A stretch of DNA of 64,000 nucleotides from Neoceratodus forsteri (lineage: Eukaryota > Chordata > Ceratodontiformes > Ceratodontidae): the NCBI GenBank assembly GCA_016271365.2, contig CM028136.1:467106001-467170000 (forward strand), in the 5' to 3' direction. A program made the position numbers and the translations under genes. Below, one piece after another: positions 10,673 through 23,081 of the stretch. Below the pieces are notes generated by a model that worked only from the letters and a program-made list of their open reading frames with translations, had not been told where the DNA came from and did not search any database. The first letter of the stretch is position 1. Every line of letters starts with the position of its first letter.

Positions 10673-12575
10673 GGGTGGGATATTCAAACTGCGCCATTCA
10701 TAGGCGCAAGCCCTTGCACTGAGCAAAATAGTTGCGCTGGGGTGTGTCCGGGGCGATATTCAAAGGAGTTGCGCTATTGAGCAACTCCTTTGAATATCAC
10801 CCAACCACAACCACTGTGCATGGCGCAATGGAACTTGCTCCACCGCAGAAGTTGACGAGTAGAGCATTCAACTTGCGGTGGTGCAAGTACCATTGCGCCA
10901 TGCACAAAATCATGATATTCAAAAGGTGACATGCAAATGGGGCTATAATTCATGCAAGGCGCAGGGGGGGCCATTTGCATGTGATTATGTCCCCATTTGC
11001 ATGCCATTAGCATGTAGGTGCACCGATCCCCGAGGACTTGCGCCTGGCGCCCTGCCAGGCAGCAGCCATCGGGGACCGACACCCCCTGCAGCCCGATAGT
11101 GGGCAGCCGACTGTAAATCCCCCCGCCACCCCCCACTGGCCCGATCGTGGGCATAGTGTACCCCACCAGCCCGATTGGGGGCAGCAATGTAGCTCCCCTC
11201 CTCCTGAGCGATTATCCTGGTGGTCCAGTGGACGAAATGCCCGATCATGGGCAGTAAGTTTAATAAAACCCACCCCCTCAGAACATATCCCTGGTGGTCC
11301 AGTGGACCAAAATTCCCAATCGCGGGCAGTAAGTTAAATCACCCCCCCCACCCGAGACCGGGAATGCTCGATCGCTGGCAGTAAGTTTAATAAAACCCAC
11401 CCCTCGAACATATCCCTGGTGGTCAGTGGACGAAATGCCCGATCTCGGGCAGTAAGTTTAATAAAACCACCCCGAACATAGCCCGGTGGCTAGTGTCCCC
11501 CTACCCACCCACCCACGAAGCCCCACCATCCCGCTCCCCGGCGGCTGGCGGGCGACAGCATCCCACCCGCCTGCCTCCCGCCACCCGCCGACTGACTGCC
11601 CAGTAGGGCTGCACGCCAGTGGTGCAGAGCAGAGCCAATGGGCGATGCAGCCGATAACAGGCACAGTCCAGATTTTTGAATGAAAAATTCATTCATTCAC
11701 AAATCTGGACTGTCATGTATATGGGCTGCATGCCCATTGGCTCTTGCTCTGCACGACGGGCATGCAGCCCTACTGGGCAGTCAGTCGGCAGGTGGCGGGT
11801 GGCAGGTGGTGGATGCTGCCGCCACGCCGCCGGGGGAGCCGTGGTGGGGCCTCGGGTGGGTGGGTGGGTGGGGACACTAGCTCCAGTGCTATGTTCGGGG
11901 TGGTTTTATTAAACTTACTGCCCACGATCGGGCATTTCAGTCTCGGAGGATGGGGTGATTTAACTTACTGCCCGCGACTGGGCATTTTCGTCCACTGACC
12001 ACCAGGGATATGTTCGGGAGGGGGTGGTTTTATTAAACTTACGCCCACGATCGGGCATTGCGTCTCGGAGGAGGGAGGTGATTTAACTTACTGCCCGCGA
12101 TCGGGCATTTCGTCCACTGGACCACCAGGGATATGTTGGGGAGTTACATTGCTGCCCGTGATCGGGCCAGTGGGGGTGGTGGGGATTTACAGTCGCTGCC
12201 CGTGATCAGGCTGTGGGGGGCACAGGATTGGGTTGGGGCCAGCGACAGGTGGCAGCTGCTGTGTGCGCCTGCAATACAGCAGCTCACCTGTGGTGGCCCT
12301 CAACTTAGCCTTTTTTGGCTCAAAGTCGCGGTAGGCACAGGTTGGGGCTTTTACCAGAGCAACCTCTGCACAGCCCGACTGAATATTGGGCTGTGCAGTT
12401 TATGCATGGTTCCTTCCCCTCCAGTTGAGCATGCATTCATTTGCATTGTGCTGTTGCTCAGCCTGTTTTCAGTGGCGCAACTGCCTCCTGCTGAATATTG
12501 CAGAATGGCGCAATTTCAGGCTTGTGCATGTGCAACCCTATTGCGCATGGCGCAACCCTTTTGAATATCCCACCC
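10673..12575. mobile_element. 1.9-kb palindromic element, Harbinger-like ends, TTA target duplication
   Basis: The ends are GGGTGGGATATTCAAA and its reverse complement. They are flanked directly by TTA at 10670-10672 and 12576-12578, the target duplication typical of PIF/Harbinger elements. The whole element is an imperfect palindrome with its centre near 11685: the words around CAGATTT...TCATTC and TGGGCTGCATGCCCATTGG mirror each other. Both arms carry ~60-bp tandem units containing GCCCGATCGTGGGCAGTAAG and ATCCCTGGTGGTCCAGTGGA. It is G/C-rich compared with its flanks and encodes no transposase. The many open frames inside are mirror-image artefacts. Confidence 0.8.
11285..12135. repeat. tRNA-Glu-like words on both arms of the 1.9-kb palindrome
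   Basis: TCCCTGGTGGTCCAGTGG occurs near 11290 (one base different from the tRNA-Glu 5' end as I recall it). A shorter version occurs near 11411. Reverse complements occur near 11995 and 12115. More diverged copies lie near 11476 and 11876. Each is coupled to the GCAGTAAGTTTAATAAAACC block. Confidence 0.65.
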
Positions 12576-12578
12576 TTA

Positions 12579-13069
12579 GTCTCCACTCAGTTAACAATGG
12601 TGACATTCCATAGTTCACCCACCCCGAGGAAGAAGAGCAGCCTCTGAAATGCTCAGTCTTCAGGGCTCAGAGAGAAAACCCTGTCATGACAAATGGCCCA
12701 GTCTGCTGCCACTGTGCTACTTAGCCAGTCAAACATACCATTTTCTGAATATGCAAGATTTTAAACTAGTAATTTTATCATGCTCTCCTGATTTTTAACT
12801 TTAAAACTGACCAAAGAAGCCAGGAAGTTAACTTCCTCTGACCTGCTGCCAATAGTGTCTCCAGTCTGTACTAATTACTTAGGGTGAGCAAAGTTTGAAA
12901 CGGGCACATTTGTTTTTTTGGCTTTGATTTGGACCTCCTTCCCTGTCTTTGGTTTGGCCTCAACATGTCAGCTTAAGCTACTTTGGGTGCTTGGTATGGG
13001 GTTTTAACAGCTACAAACTAAGTAACTAAGTGATACCCCTCCACCACCCATAGATAGATACTCTAGATA
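12579..13069. other. unannotated spacer with short GATA repeats
   Basis: No gene or element is recognised. Short TAGATA repeats lie at about 13050-13078, next to the L2 3' end. Confidence 0.4.
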
Positions 13070-16000
13070 AATAGATAGAAACTTTATTTATATAGTGCCC
13101 CTTTCCGGGGACTTGGAGCACTTAACATTAACAATTTAAAAACAGCATAAAAACACACACAATATAATAATCACAATCAGATGAAGTAGACAACAATAAC
13201 TTAAAATCTATCTATCATTATAAAATCATAATAGTTATTCAAAATTCAGTATCTATATATTAAAAGCCTGGTTGAACAAAAATGTTTAGACCCTTTTTAA
13301 AGGTTTCCACCGGGGTGTCTCCTGAAGATGGTTAGGTAGTGAGTTCCACAGGGTAGGTGCGGCAACAGAAAATGCATGATTGCCCGAGTGCCACAACCTA
13401 ACCCTGAGAACCTCAAGGAGGCAACCCTCGGAGGAACAGAGAGCACGGGGCAGACAGTGGAGCACAAGGAGATCTTGCAGGTAGACTGGTCCCCCCTCAC
13501 ATAGGGCCTTATAGGTCAGTAACCCGACCTTGAAGACAATTTTCCACCTCACTGGCAGCCAATGCAGTCCACAGGGGACAGATGTAATATGATCGAACGT
13601 TCCTGCAGCCGTCAATAATCTTGCTGCCGTGTTCTGCACCAACTGCAGCCAGTGGAGATTGTATCCAGATAGTCCTAGGTACAGGGCATTGCAGTAGTCC
13701 AACTTGGACATGATGAAAGCATTTACTAGGGTGGTCAGGTCCTCAATTGGTATTAGGGCCCAGTTCTGGACGATATTCCTCAGATGGCAAAATCCACTTT
13801 TGACAACAGCTGACACCTGAGCATCAAGTGTCAAGCCATCATCAAGGACCATGCTCAGATCCTTAACCCATGCGGAGGGGTCAGTGGGACCCCCTCAGTA
13901 CTAGACCAGGGGGATCTCCAGACCTCCCATCACAACGACAACCAGGGTCCATCACAGTACCTCAGTCTTGTCTGGGTTGAGTCATAGCCATTTTTGAGTC
14001 ATCCAAGTCTGGATGTCCTCCAGGCAGTTAAACACGGAGGCTGCCATTTGGTTACCGGATGCACAGGACAGGTATATCTGGGTATCATCAGCATAGCAAC
14101 AAAAACCCAGCCCATACCACCTGATAACGTCTCCCAACAGTAGCATGTACACAGTGAACAACAAGGGCAACAAGACCGACCCCTACGGAACTCCACAAAG
14201 CAGAGGCTTCGGGTTAGATTTATTTATTTTTATTTTATTTATTGAAGAGTTTCACCAGAAAAGCACACTGAGTGACAAGTTGCTCATCTCCCGGTGCATC
14301 CTGGGGGAGAAGGTGGAGGGAAATACATAATTTCTATAAACTATTTAGACAGAAAATTACAAGTTACAGTGACAAAATACAGAGGTGATAAGTAGTACAA
14401 AGGTAGTATGCAATGAAAGTACAGTATATATGTAACAATAACACAAAGCAAGATAAGTGCTAGCAGTCAGGCAAACATTACAATAACCTAAACAGAGGCA
14501 GGTGCTAAGTGATCAAATGTAAAGAAAATCATTTAGAAGAGAAGTATGTAGGGGGCATGGTAGAAGTAGTTGTCAAAGAGGCAGAGCCCAGCAAAGAGAG
14601 GAGGGAGGGGGCTAAAGCTAGAAGCAAGAGTAATTTACAGAGAGAAAATTATGAAGTGCTGAGGAGCTGGAGGGAGGGGAGGAGGAGTGACATATTTGGT
14701 GGGGAAGAGCATTCCACAGTTTGGTGAAGTGGTGTGAGAATGTGGCTTGGCCAATGGTGGTGGAGAAGTGAGGAACTGACAAAATGCGGAAGTGGAATGG
14801 CGAGGGACTGACAAAATGCGTGAGTCAATTGATCTGAGGGAACATGCAGAAAGAGGAGGGATAGATAGATGAGGCTAAACCCATCATTACCCTCTGCACT
14901 CTACCTGTTAAGTAGGACCTGAACCAGTTGATGACATTACTGGACAGGCCACACCAGTACCACAGGCGATTGAGCAGCACCTCATGGTCCACGGTGTTAA
15001 ATGCTGCTGAGATGTCCAGGAGGACCAGGATGGTACACTCTCTCCTGTCTCTCACCATTAGGAGATCATCAAGCACCTTCACCAGGGTGGTCTCTGTGCT
15101 GTGCCCTGCTTGAAATCCAGACTGGAAAGACTTGTAAGTAGAGGATAAGGTAAGACGCACCTTTAGCTGAATAGTCACCACTTTTTCTATAACCTTCCCT
15201 AAGAATGGGAGGTTAGAGACTGGTCTGTAGTTGCTGAGGCACTCCGGATCCAATGAAAGTTTCTTCAATAGGTTCTGACCAAGGCCTCTTTCAAGGCCAC
15301 CTGAAAGACCCCACTCCTCAAGGAACTCCGGACAATCTCAGCCACGACAGATCAGGTCCAAGCATCCGACCAAAAGTCAGGTTGGACCTGGGTCGAGATC
15401 ACAATGTGTTACTCACAGCCTTGAGACAATCTCCACCACCTCCTCCACTCCAACAGAATCGAACTCAGCCCATACAGGAGGAGTGTTCTGGAAAGCCTCA
15501 GGGTGAACCCTGCATTCTCTTTGAGTGAAGCTGGATGAGATCCATGGTCTGATAGAGGACACATTGTAAGCAAAGAACAGAGCAAACTCCTTGTACCTTG
15601 TGTTAGAACCTGCTCCTGCTGCTCAGAGACAAGCAGGATGTAATAGCCCATCTACTGTGCAGAAGAGCTGAGCTGGTCTGTTACTTGCTGCTGCAATCTC
15701 CCTTCACAAAAAAAAATCTGCCTTCTTTTAGGAGATTACCCCCTGATAGTCACTGTAGTGTGACCTCAGGGCCAATTTGTCCTCCATCAGGCCAGATCCC
15801 CTCCAAAGTCCCTCCAACCTCCGACCTTTAATCTTTAACTCCCTGAGTTCCCCATCAAACCAGGGAGGTCTCAAGTGAGTAGATAAGGGTTGGACAGGAA
15901 TGGGTGCAAGTGAGTGAAAGGCAGCAGTGACAGCCCCATCAGAGGCCGCCACTGCCTCCTCTGTTCCAATCACACATGCAGCCTCCACACTCAATAGGTC

Positions 16001-16850
16001 CAGCACCGCCTATAGTCCTAGTGGGGACAATCCCCTTTAAAGGGCATTACCAGACCATCTCCACAGAGGATGGACCCTCGGAGGGGGGGCCCCAAATGTG
16101 AACCCCACTGTGCTATGATCTGAACAAACTACCGGATCTACTCCGAGGTCATCGACCTCAAGGCTCAAAGTAAACATCAGGTCTAGTGCATGGCCGCGCA
16201 AGTGGGTCACTAAGGTGACACTCTGTGCAAGGTCCAGTGCCTCCATACTCTGCAGGAGATCATGCCCACACATCGAGAGTCCATCATCGACTTAGGCATT
16301 GAAGTTCCACAGAATTAACCATCTGAGGGACTCCAACACCAGGCCAGTGATGAAGTCTCTGCTCTCCTGCAGAAATTCTCTCCCCCCTGCCCAGTGGGCG
16401 GTAGAGCAGGAGGATCCTGAAACCCATGTCAGGACCCCCACTTGGCAACACACTCAAATGACCCAGTAGGGCCCATAGGTAGCAAGGCCGAGGTTGGATT
16501 TAAAACAAATGGCCACTCCACTGCCTCTGTGATCCTTCCTCGGGTATGTGTCATGGAGTACCCAGCTGGCACTGCTGCCTCCAAGATAGGGGCAGTATTC
16601 TCATCCAGCCAGGTCTCCATGATGCAAGCCAGATATATCAAAGATATCAAGTCCACTATTACAGCAGTCTTGTTCCTCATCAACCTGGCATTGCATAACA
16701 CAGCCCAAGTAGGATGAGGGGAGACTGATGGATCAGCTATCTGCCCACTTTCCACAGTGGAGCTGTTGGGTATGGGAATCAGACCCACTGCAATCACTTC
16801 CACTGTTTTCCCCCCACATCTAGTTGCCCCCAGTCATTTTTTTTTCTAAT
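13070..16850 (-). pseudogene. nearly full-length L2-type LINE (endonuclease and reverse transcriptase), dead
   Basis: Read on the minus strand from 16803 down, an APE endonuclease begins (NARLMRNKTAVIVDL, then ETWLDENTAPI). Its C-terminal part is at 16273-16037 (TLVTHLRGHALDLMF and SDHSTVGF). A linker with PPWFDGELRELK lies at 16006-15728. The reverse transcriptase starts at 15268 (NYRPVSNLPFLGKVIEKV, FQSGFQAGHSTETT, ISAAFNTVDH) and includes an intact YADDTQIY near 14090. The C-terminal domain at 13852-13286 is well kept (SKLDYCNALYLGLSG, LHWLPVRWKI, FSVAAPTLWNSLP). The 3' UTR ends near 13085 with TTTATTTATATAGTGCCCC. Stops, frameshifts and the insertion at ~14212-14868 inactivate it. Confidence 0.85.
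14212..14868 (-). mobile_element. 5'-truncated LINE 3' end nested in the L2
   Basis: The host L2 reading breaks between RVQRVMMG (near 14880) and CGVP-stop-GSVL (near 14180), leaving a foreign segment of about 650 bp. On the minus strand this segment contains CTGTGGAATGCTCTTCCCC (LWNALP, near 14710), a LINE C-terminal landmark. It ends at 14212 in an A/T-rich AAATAAAATAAAAATAAAT tail. Edges are approximate. Confidence 0.6.
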
Positions 16851-17399
16851 TTTACTCAGTTGGCACCTGGCACAGGAGGTTGGGAAGTGACTGGGTTGGG
16901 GATGAGGTGGCCTTGGAACGAGCCCTGGCTACCTAAATTGTGCTCTAATGTTTTTGTTAATTAATTATCCAAATGTCAAAGTGACATGAAAGTGACCACA
17001 AGTTCAACTTGCTCGAAGTGAACATGAAAGTGCTGAATTTCAGCCCATTCACCAAACACAAATTCAGCATTGGCTGATACTTACTTGTACAGGGGCAGGG
17101 GGTGCAACAGCTGGCAGCCAGTGTACATATAAAATGGAATAAACTGGTTTTAGCAGAATGGTTCCGTGCAACATAGGACATCAACGGGCACTGTGCTTTT
17201 TACCAAGGTACGTGCTCTGGTGTGAAGCTAGGGAGAAGACAAGCACCTCTGTCAGCTAGCAACACAGTCTTGGCTTACTGACCTTGAGAAACAGCAGGTA
17301 GCTTCATGTAATAGATTTACAAGCAACAATATCCCAGTGCTTCCAGGTTATTTTTTTTAACTTATTTAATGCATAGTTTGAATGAACAACAGTGCTCAT
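16851..17399. other. unannotated spacer
   Basis: Nothing is recognised between two minus-strand L2 copies. Some of it may be L2 5' or 3' UTR. Confidence 0.4.
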
Positions 17400-18386
17400 T
17401 ATGTCGATGTCAATGTGTGTTTATTTATAACAAGCGTGGTTCGTAAGTATCAAAGCACTCTTACTATTCTTAAAATAGGTTTAAACACATAAATAGTTAA
17501 AATAAGTACTAAGAGCAATATATAAATTCTATAATTATCAGGGAAGGCAAGATTAAATAACTTTGTTTTTAGTGCTGATTTAAAGCTCTCCAAAGTCAGG
17601 CACTCATAAATCTGACGAAGTAGAGTTCCACAGGGTAGGGGCCACAAACCAAATCCCTGGGCCTCAGATGTCTTCAACCAAACCCTGGGAATCTCTAGCA
17701 ACCCCTCGTCAGTGGAGCAGAGTGGTCAGGGGTGCAGTAGGGATGAAGAAGATCTTGCAGATAACATGGTCCCTTTCCCTGTAGGGCTTTATAGGTCAGC
17801 AAACCGACCTTGAAGGTGATCCACCACTGAACTGGCAGCCAGTGCAGTCTGCCCAGCACAGGTGTGACTTGACTAGATCGAGAAAGCCCAGTCAACTACC
17901 TGGCTGCTGCATTCTGCACCAGCTGCAAGTGGTGGATGTCAACCCCAGGTAGCCCTTGGTAGAGGGCATTGCAATAGTCAAGGCGGGAAGTCACAAATGC
18001 GTGGACCAAAGTTGGAAGGTCATTGGGTGGAACCATGTGCTGAATCCAGTTGATATTCCTCAGATGGTAAAAAGAGGTCTTGATGATGGATGACACTTGG
18101 GATTTAAGTGTCAGCCCCTAGTCAAAAATAGCGCCCAGATTCCACACCCATTCAGAGGTCACCAGCTGGCTACCCTCGAGCAGAAGCCCAGAGGGTCACC
18201 CAGCCATCGACCCCTCTACCCGATGACCCAGGTCCTCAACCAATACCTCGGTATTGTCAGGATTCAGCTTCAACCAGTTGGCATTTATCTAGTACTGAAT
18301 CTCAGTGAGGCAGTTGTTAAATCTCAAGACAGCTTCCTCCTGCTTGGGCACAAAGGAAGTGTATAGCTGAGTATCATCTGCATAAT
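17400..18386 (-). pseudogene. second L2-type LINE fragment, 5'-truncated
   Basis: The minus strand reads from the catalytic YADDTQLY (near 18370). It runs through HLRNI, FVTSRLDYCNALYQGLPG and LVQNAAAR (18096-17896), VLGRLHWLPVQWWI and GLLTYKAL (17895-17695), to a degraded C-terminus (17701-17450). It starts right at the RT active site, so the insertion was 5'-truncated. The same domains as in the 13.1-16.9 kb copy are present but clearly diverged in sequence, so this is probably a separate insertion. Confidence 0.8.
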
Positions 18387-18732
18387 AGAGAAGTGGAAAG
18401 AGAAGATTGTATACAGAAGTGGAAACTTGTATTGAACAGATATCCAGTGTTCATTATGGAGAAGTGGAAGCTCTCATTGAACAGATATAGAGTAAATAAG
18501 CAATGTACATTCCAGAAACCAAATTCCCCCCAAATACATTTTAGTCTAAAACTACTCAGAAATCTGTAACCCAGGGGAATCAATAAGAACCAAAATTGGC
18601 CCATCAGTAAAACAGATAACAATATTAAACAGTAAAAAAAAATGAAACAAAAAAAAAAAAGCAAAAGTGGGGTGCCTTCCAGTCTAGACATGATACCAGC
18701 TGGATCATTTAGTATTGAACTTTTTTCACCAT
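18387..18732. other. short tandem duplication and A-rich stretch
   Basis: GAGAAGTGGAA...TTGAACAGATAT occurs twice at about 18388-18490, giving a local ~65-bp duplication. An A-rich tract lies at 18635-18660. No gene is seen. Confidence 0.45.
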
Positions 18733-19091
18733 GGGCCAGATTTTCAAAACAGTGAGAATGCCACAGGTCCCAGGTGAACTGAAGATATGGTGCACCAGGC
18801 TGGCAGTATTCTCCTGGTCAGCGATCAGGATTTTCTATCCTGTGTGCCAATTGCCACAAGTTAGACAAACATTTGTGGTCTAGCTTGTGACAATCCCGAT
18901 GACATTTTTTACAGAACTTGAGCCAGATATTTGGCGCAAGCTGCCATAAATCGTGGAAACTGTTGCAACTGCACCCAGGATAGTAAAATTGAGCGCAATT
19001 GCAGCAAAGAGATGCGGCACACCACCAAAACCAAAGTGTCGTGGCACAGGGCTTGGTGCATGCCCTGTATCACACTTTGAAAATATGGCCC
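18733..19091. mobile_element. ~360-bp MITE with GGGCCAGATTTTCAAA ends
   Basis: The left end reads GGGCCAGATTTTCAAA and the reverse complement of the right end reads GGGCCATATTTTCAAA. This resembles the terminal word of the 10.67-12.58 kb and 45.6-47.4 kb elements (GG...GATATTCAAA). No coding capacity is present, and the target duplication is not clear (CAT versus TAT). Confidence 0.65.
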
Positions 19092-19231
19092 TATGTGTTT
19101 AAGCTGGATTGATCAATACCCTCCAGTTCTTCAACCAAAGTGTATAAAAGGCAACAAGACTCCCCAAAACCTCTCTGACTGAAGCCTTAAATCAGCCATT
19201 ATTTTTTCCATATGATAAATATTTTTAACGA

Positions 19232-19383
19232 GTCCACCTTTGGCACAGGCACCCTGTGCCATGTCACAGGCCACCTTTCAGAATAGCGGGTGGTGTAACG
19301 TATGTTGCAAGGTGCGACTTGCAACATTGGGTTTGGTGCAAGTCACCTTGTGACATGCATAACCTGTTCTGGAATTGGGCTCC
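19232..19383. repeat. small hairpin-rich MITE-like remnant
   Basis: A perfect 10-bp stem lies at 19301-19326 (ATGTTGCAAG ... CTTGCAACAT). A second mirrored pair, GGTGCAAGTCACC and related words, flanks it. The right edge resembles the GGGC...AATT termini of the nearby MITE. The family is uncertain. Confidence 0.4.
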
Positions 19384-19384
19384 A

Positions 19385-21420
19385 TGTGTCTATCTATCTG
19401 AGTGTAACAAGTGAGGGGGTGAGTGAGCTGGAGTTCTCTCCATACTGTTCCCTGATTGGAATATAGTTGTTTAAGCCATAGGTTTGAAGCAGAAGTAGCT
19501 GTGAGTTTTTCTAAAGGGGCATCATATATTTCTAGCAGGGCAATCCTGATGTTACCCCTTTGTTCCATAGTCACCAAATCTTGTGTACCATTTCTTTCTT
19601 ATAATCTATCCAAGGTAAGAGCTGTGCCATCTGGTAATATATTTTTAAGTTTGGGAGACCCCCCAACTATTGTCTCTGTATATCCCCCTATTTATGATGT
19701 GCTTTCCTACCACACCAAATAAAATGGTGGAGGGTATTATTAATTTTCTTCCAGTCCATATTAGGGATTGTGAGGGGCAGGATTTGGAATAGAAATTGAA
19801 ATTGTGGCAATATGTTCGTTCATATTGTCTCTATCCTCCCAAACAGAGAGAGTGGGAGCAATTCCCATCTTTTCAGATCAGTTTTGACTTCTGTGATTAA
19901 TTTGCTATAACATAGGTAACATAGGTTGTACTGAGCATGTAAAGACATTAGTCCATTAAGCTCACTAAGATTAAGAATATCCCTGGATGCCTTTACTAAT
20001 AAGAAAGTTATCAAGCTTGGTTTTAAATTCTGCCATGGTTTTACTATTCACAACTAAGCATGGTAATATATTCCAGATCTCTGTCACCCTAATGTTAAAC
20101 CAGAATTTTCTTTTTTTAGTAGTGAATTTGTCCTTAAATAACTGAAATGGGTGAGCTTGGGTATTGTGTGGTTGGACCCTCAGTACCAAGCCCAGTTGTT
20201 CCCACATTTATGTGTCTGATAGGTCCTTATAGATCAGGTACATGTTGCCCCTCAATCTATGGTAATCTAATGAAAACATACCCAGATGTTGAAGCCTCTG
20301 TTCATAGTTTAGACCTTTGACTTTCCTAATATTTCTAGTTGCCTTCCTCTGAATCGTCTCAAGAGCTCTAATATCCCCTTTGTTGCCAGGTACCCAAAAC
20401 TGGGTGCAATACTCCATGTGAGGGCACACCAGAGTGCTATAGAGGGGGATTAGGACCTCTTTATCCCTACTCTTAATGTGTCTAAGCATGCAATGGCGTA
20501 TGCTGCCAGCTTTATTAACAGCCTGGCTACATTGCATTTTGAAATGTAGGTCATTACTTACTCTAATTCCTACATCCTTTTCATCCAGTACTACTTTTAA
20601 TGCTCTGCCATCTAGTGTATAGTCAAATGCTTTGTTACGTTTCCCCAAGTGCTTAACAGTGCACTTATCAAGGCTAAATAATGATTTCTTAGTTTGATCC
20701 CGTAGTGTAAGATCAGTGAGAGCAGCCTGTAAAATGTTCCTATCCTCCTGGTTATTTACAGGGTAACCTAAGCGAGTGTCATCCACAAATTTAGAAAGCC
20801 ATACCCCAACTGTATATACATTGAAGAGATATATAAATTAAACAGACAAGGGCCCAAAACCGAGCCCTGGGGTATTCCGCTGGTAACATCCACCCAGCCA
20901 GAATATTCACCCCTAATACAAACTTGCTGATGCCTCTCGTGCAACCATGACTGAACCCATTGAACTATATGTATATCAAGCCCCTGGTCAAGTAAAGCAT
21001 TAACCAATTCATCATGAGGAACTTTGTCAAATGCCTTGGAATGTAAATACCTAGGTATCAGATCTGTGTGTTAATCCACTTGAAGGGAATCAAATGTTTT
21101 AGCTCGGGGGTTTGTGTTCCACTAAGAAGGATTACTTCTGTTTTACTTTTCTTTATTTTAAAACCTGATACTACTTCATACTGCCTCAGAATTTGCCTCA
21201 AGATGGGAAAGATACTATTTGGATTTTTCAGATATAGCAGTGTATCATCCATGTAGAGGAGCATACATTTTTCCACACCACCTGCCACTACACCTTCTAA
21301 CGATTGGTGTCCCCTGACTAATACGACCAATGGTTCTATACTCAGTGCAAATAGAATAGGTGGCATGGCAAGGCAACTTTTATCTGTATGGTGCCCATTC
21401 CTGGAGGCTCTGGGCACTTC
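19385..21420 (-). pseudogene. Tx1/L1-type LINE ORF2 fragment split by a CR1 insertion
   Basis: On the minus strand the RT core at 21417-21058 reads PPILFALSIEPLVVLVRGHQ and LYMDDTLLYLKNP. This is the L1/Tx1 form of the catalytic box, with M in place of A before DD. The YLGI block follows near 21050. The reading resumes at ~19905 with DLKRWELLPLSLFGRIETI, then a F-I-W-C-G-R-K block near 19700 and further C-terminal sequence to about 19390. The gap 19925-21050 is a CR1. At the 5' side it is cut near 21375, where an L2-like 3' UTR begins. Confidence 0.75.
19925..21050 (-). mobile_element. CR1 LINE 3' part inserted in the Tx1/L1 fragment
   Basis: Minus-strand open frames at 21007-20768 (SGIPQGSVLGPCLFNLYI), 20786-20208 (DDTRL, VKHLGKRNKAFDY, LIPLYSTLVCPHMEYCTQFW, YEQRLQHLGMFSLDYHRLRG) and 20207-19971 (C-terminus, WNILP) give the standard CR1 order. 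The catalytic box reads F-V-D-D near 20783, so A is replaced by V, and a frameshift lies just before it. It is 5'-truncated within the RT domain. Confidence 0.8.
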
Positions 21421-21480
21421 ACAGAAGAATAAAAATAAACAAGTAATGCAAAATATAGAATAACATCATCCAGTTAAAAC
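21372..21480 (-). repeat. L2-like 3' UTR fragment
   Basis: Plus-strand ACTTTTATCTGTATGGTGCC, then ...CTGGGCACTTCACAG, parallels the 3' terminus of the L2 at 13085-13140 (ACTTTATTTATATAGTGCCC ... GGAGCACTTAACA). Sequence up to ~21860 may belong to the same insertion, but I cannot recognise protein domains in it. Confidence 0.45.
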
Positions 21481-23081
21481 TAAAATATAAGACTCCTAAA
21501 AACTGATAAAATATCATATATAGGGAATTGGCAATTTGTCATAATTCAGAAATCATTAAATGTCAGGTCGAAGAGGGGGCAGACCTCTTGGGTCCCTCTA
21601 CTAACCCAACACTTCCAGGTTATGCCTCTTCCTTAGGGGGTGGGTCCTTTCTGAAGCTGAGTATTTTTGAATCTCCAGTTTAAAGTGCTAGTGTACTTAG
21701 TAGTAGCTTTTATTCTGAAATGCAGTACTGAATTAGAATGCTTTCCAATATTAAAGCCTATATCAACACCAAGATTTTTAAGTAATAAATCCAAACTGAC
21801 TCCATTACAATAATATAATGAGAAGAAAATGCTGAGCATGCAGAAGTCAATTAAGTAGTGGAGGCCAATAGACCCAGTTATAGTGTAAATTTAGCCAGTT
21901 TTGAAAATAATTCTATGTTGGATTGAAGCTCAAGCAGATCATGGGGTGTGGCTAGGTAGGAGCCTGGTAATATATAAATATGCAACTAAGAGAGCAGTAG
22001 CCATACTGATAGAGCTACAAGTCACTCTCAAAAAAGTTTGCACTGAGACGGTGGTGTTCTCAATAATACAAATACAAACTAAACAAATTCTGGTCAGAGC
22101 CACAATGGCTACTAATGCATTAATGTGATTAGAGATGCACTTATTTCAAGGGTTTTATGAGGAAAGACATACTGAGCTAGTAGCAGCTTGTTTTCAGATG
22201 TGCTCTGGGGGAAGGAGAAAGGGGAAAAGATAACAGATACAAAAATACAGAATGTCAAATTCGCAGTAATGGAATGAGTAATAAAGATAAAGAGGACAAT
22301 TATGTCTACGAATTAATTTAAAAAAGTAAGTTACCAAGCAATAAGTTGTGGAACTGACCAAATATCAATTAAATAGTTATTAACCTATCAAAATAAAAAT
22401 TAGAGGAATGACTGATACTGGGGAAGAGATATAGAATTAATATGTGGCTTAGTTGTACTACTGTGATGTAAAATCCTTCACTGTTCAGGCTGCCTTCTCT
22501 TTGAGCTTTCCTTAACTTTGGAGCTCTCTAACCTTAACCATTCATTTCACCTTTTCCAAACACACTCTCTCTCTCTCCTCTCTGATCCATGACCACACTG
22601 CTCCCTCCTGTGGCTGCCCTTGAATCATTGCCCTTCTCCGCTCCTCAATTTAGCCTCTTTCCCTCTTTCTCCTTCTCCCTGCCCCTCTATCCCCCTCACC
22701 AGTCCTCCTCCTTTTCTTCTTCCCCCTCACTTGTCTGTACTTTCCCTTCTTCCACCCACCTAAGCTCCTTCCTTCAGTGCCTTATCCCCTGGTGCTCTCA
22801 CTGTTGAAAAGTACTATTGCTTGTACCCATGGGACAGATTCCCCACTGTGTCTTTGTAAGATTTTTGCCTATAATTTTACCTGTCTGATAAACCTTGGTC
22901 ATGTTCATAATGTGCTGTCTAATTTATATCTCTATATGATGTTTTATTGTATAAGTTATTGTTCTATGTTGTTCTTACACCTCTCTTCCCCCTTTCCCCA
23001 GGATGCATCTGGAAATGAGCTATTTTTCAGCTCAGTACGTCTTTCCTGGTGAAACTTTTGAAATTGATAAATAAATACATT
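21481..23081. other. unannotated stretch including a pyrimidine-rich block
   Basis: No gene is recognised. 22490-22800 is strongly C/T-rich on the plus strand, with a short (TC)n near 22564-22580. The ~70-90 codon open frames there are composition artefacts. Confidence 0.4.

Noticed and set aside
11458..12564. Many overlapping open frames on both strands
   Set aside because: They are mirror images produced by the G/C-rich palindromic element and share no codon pattern.
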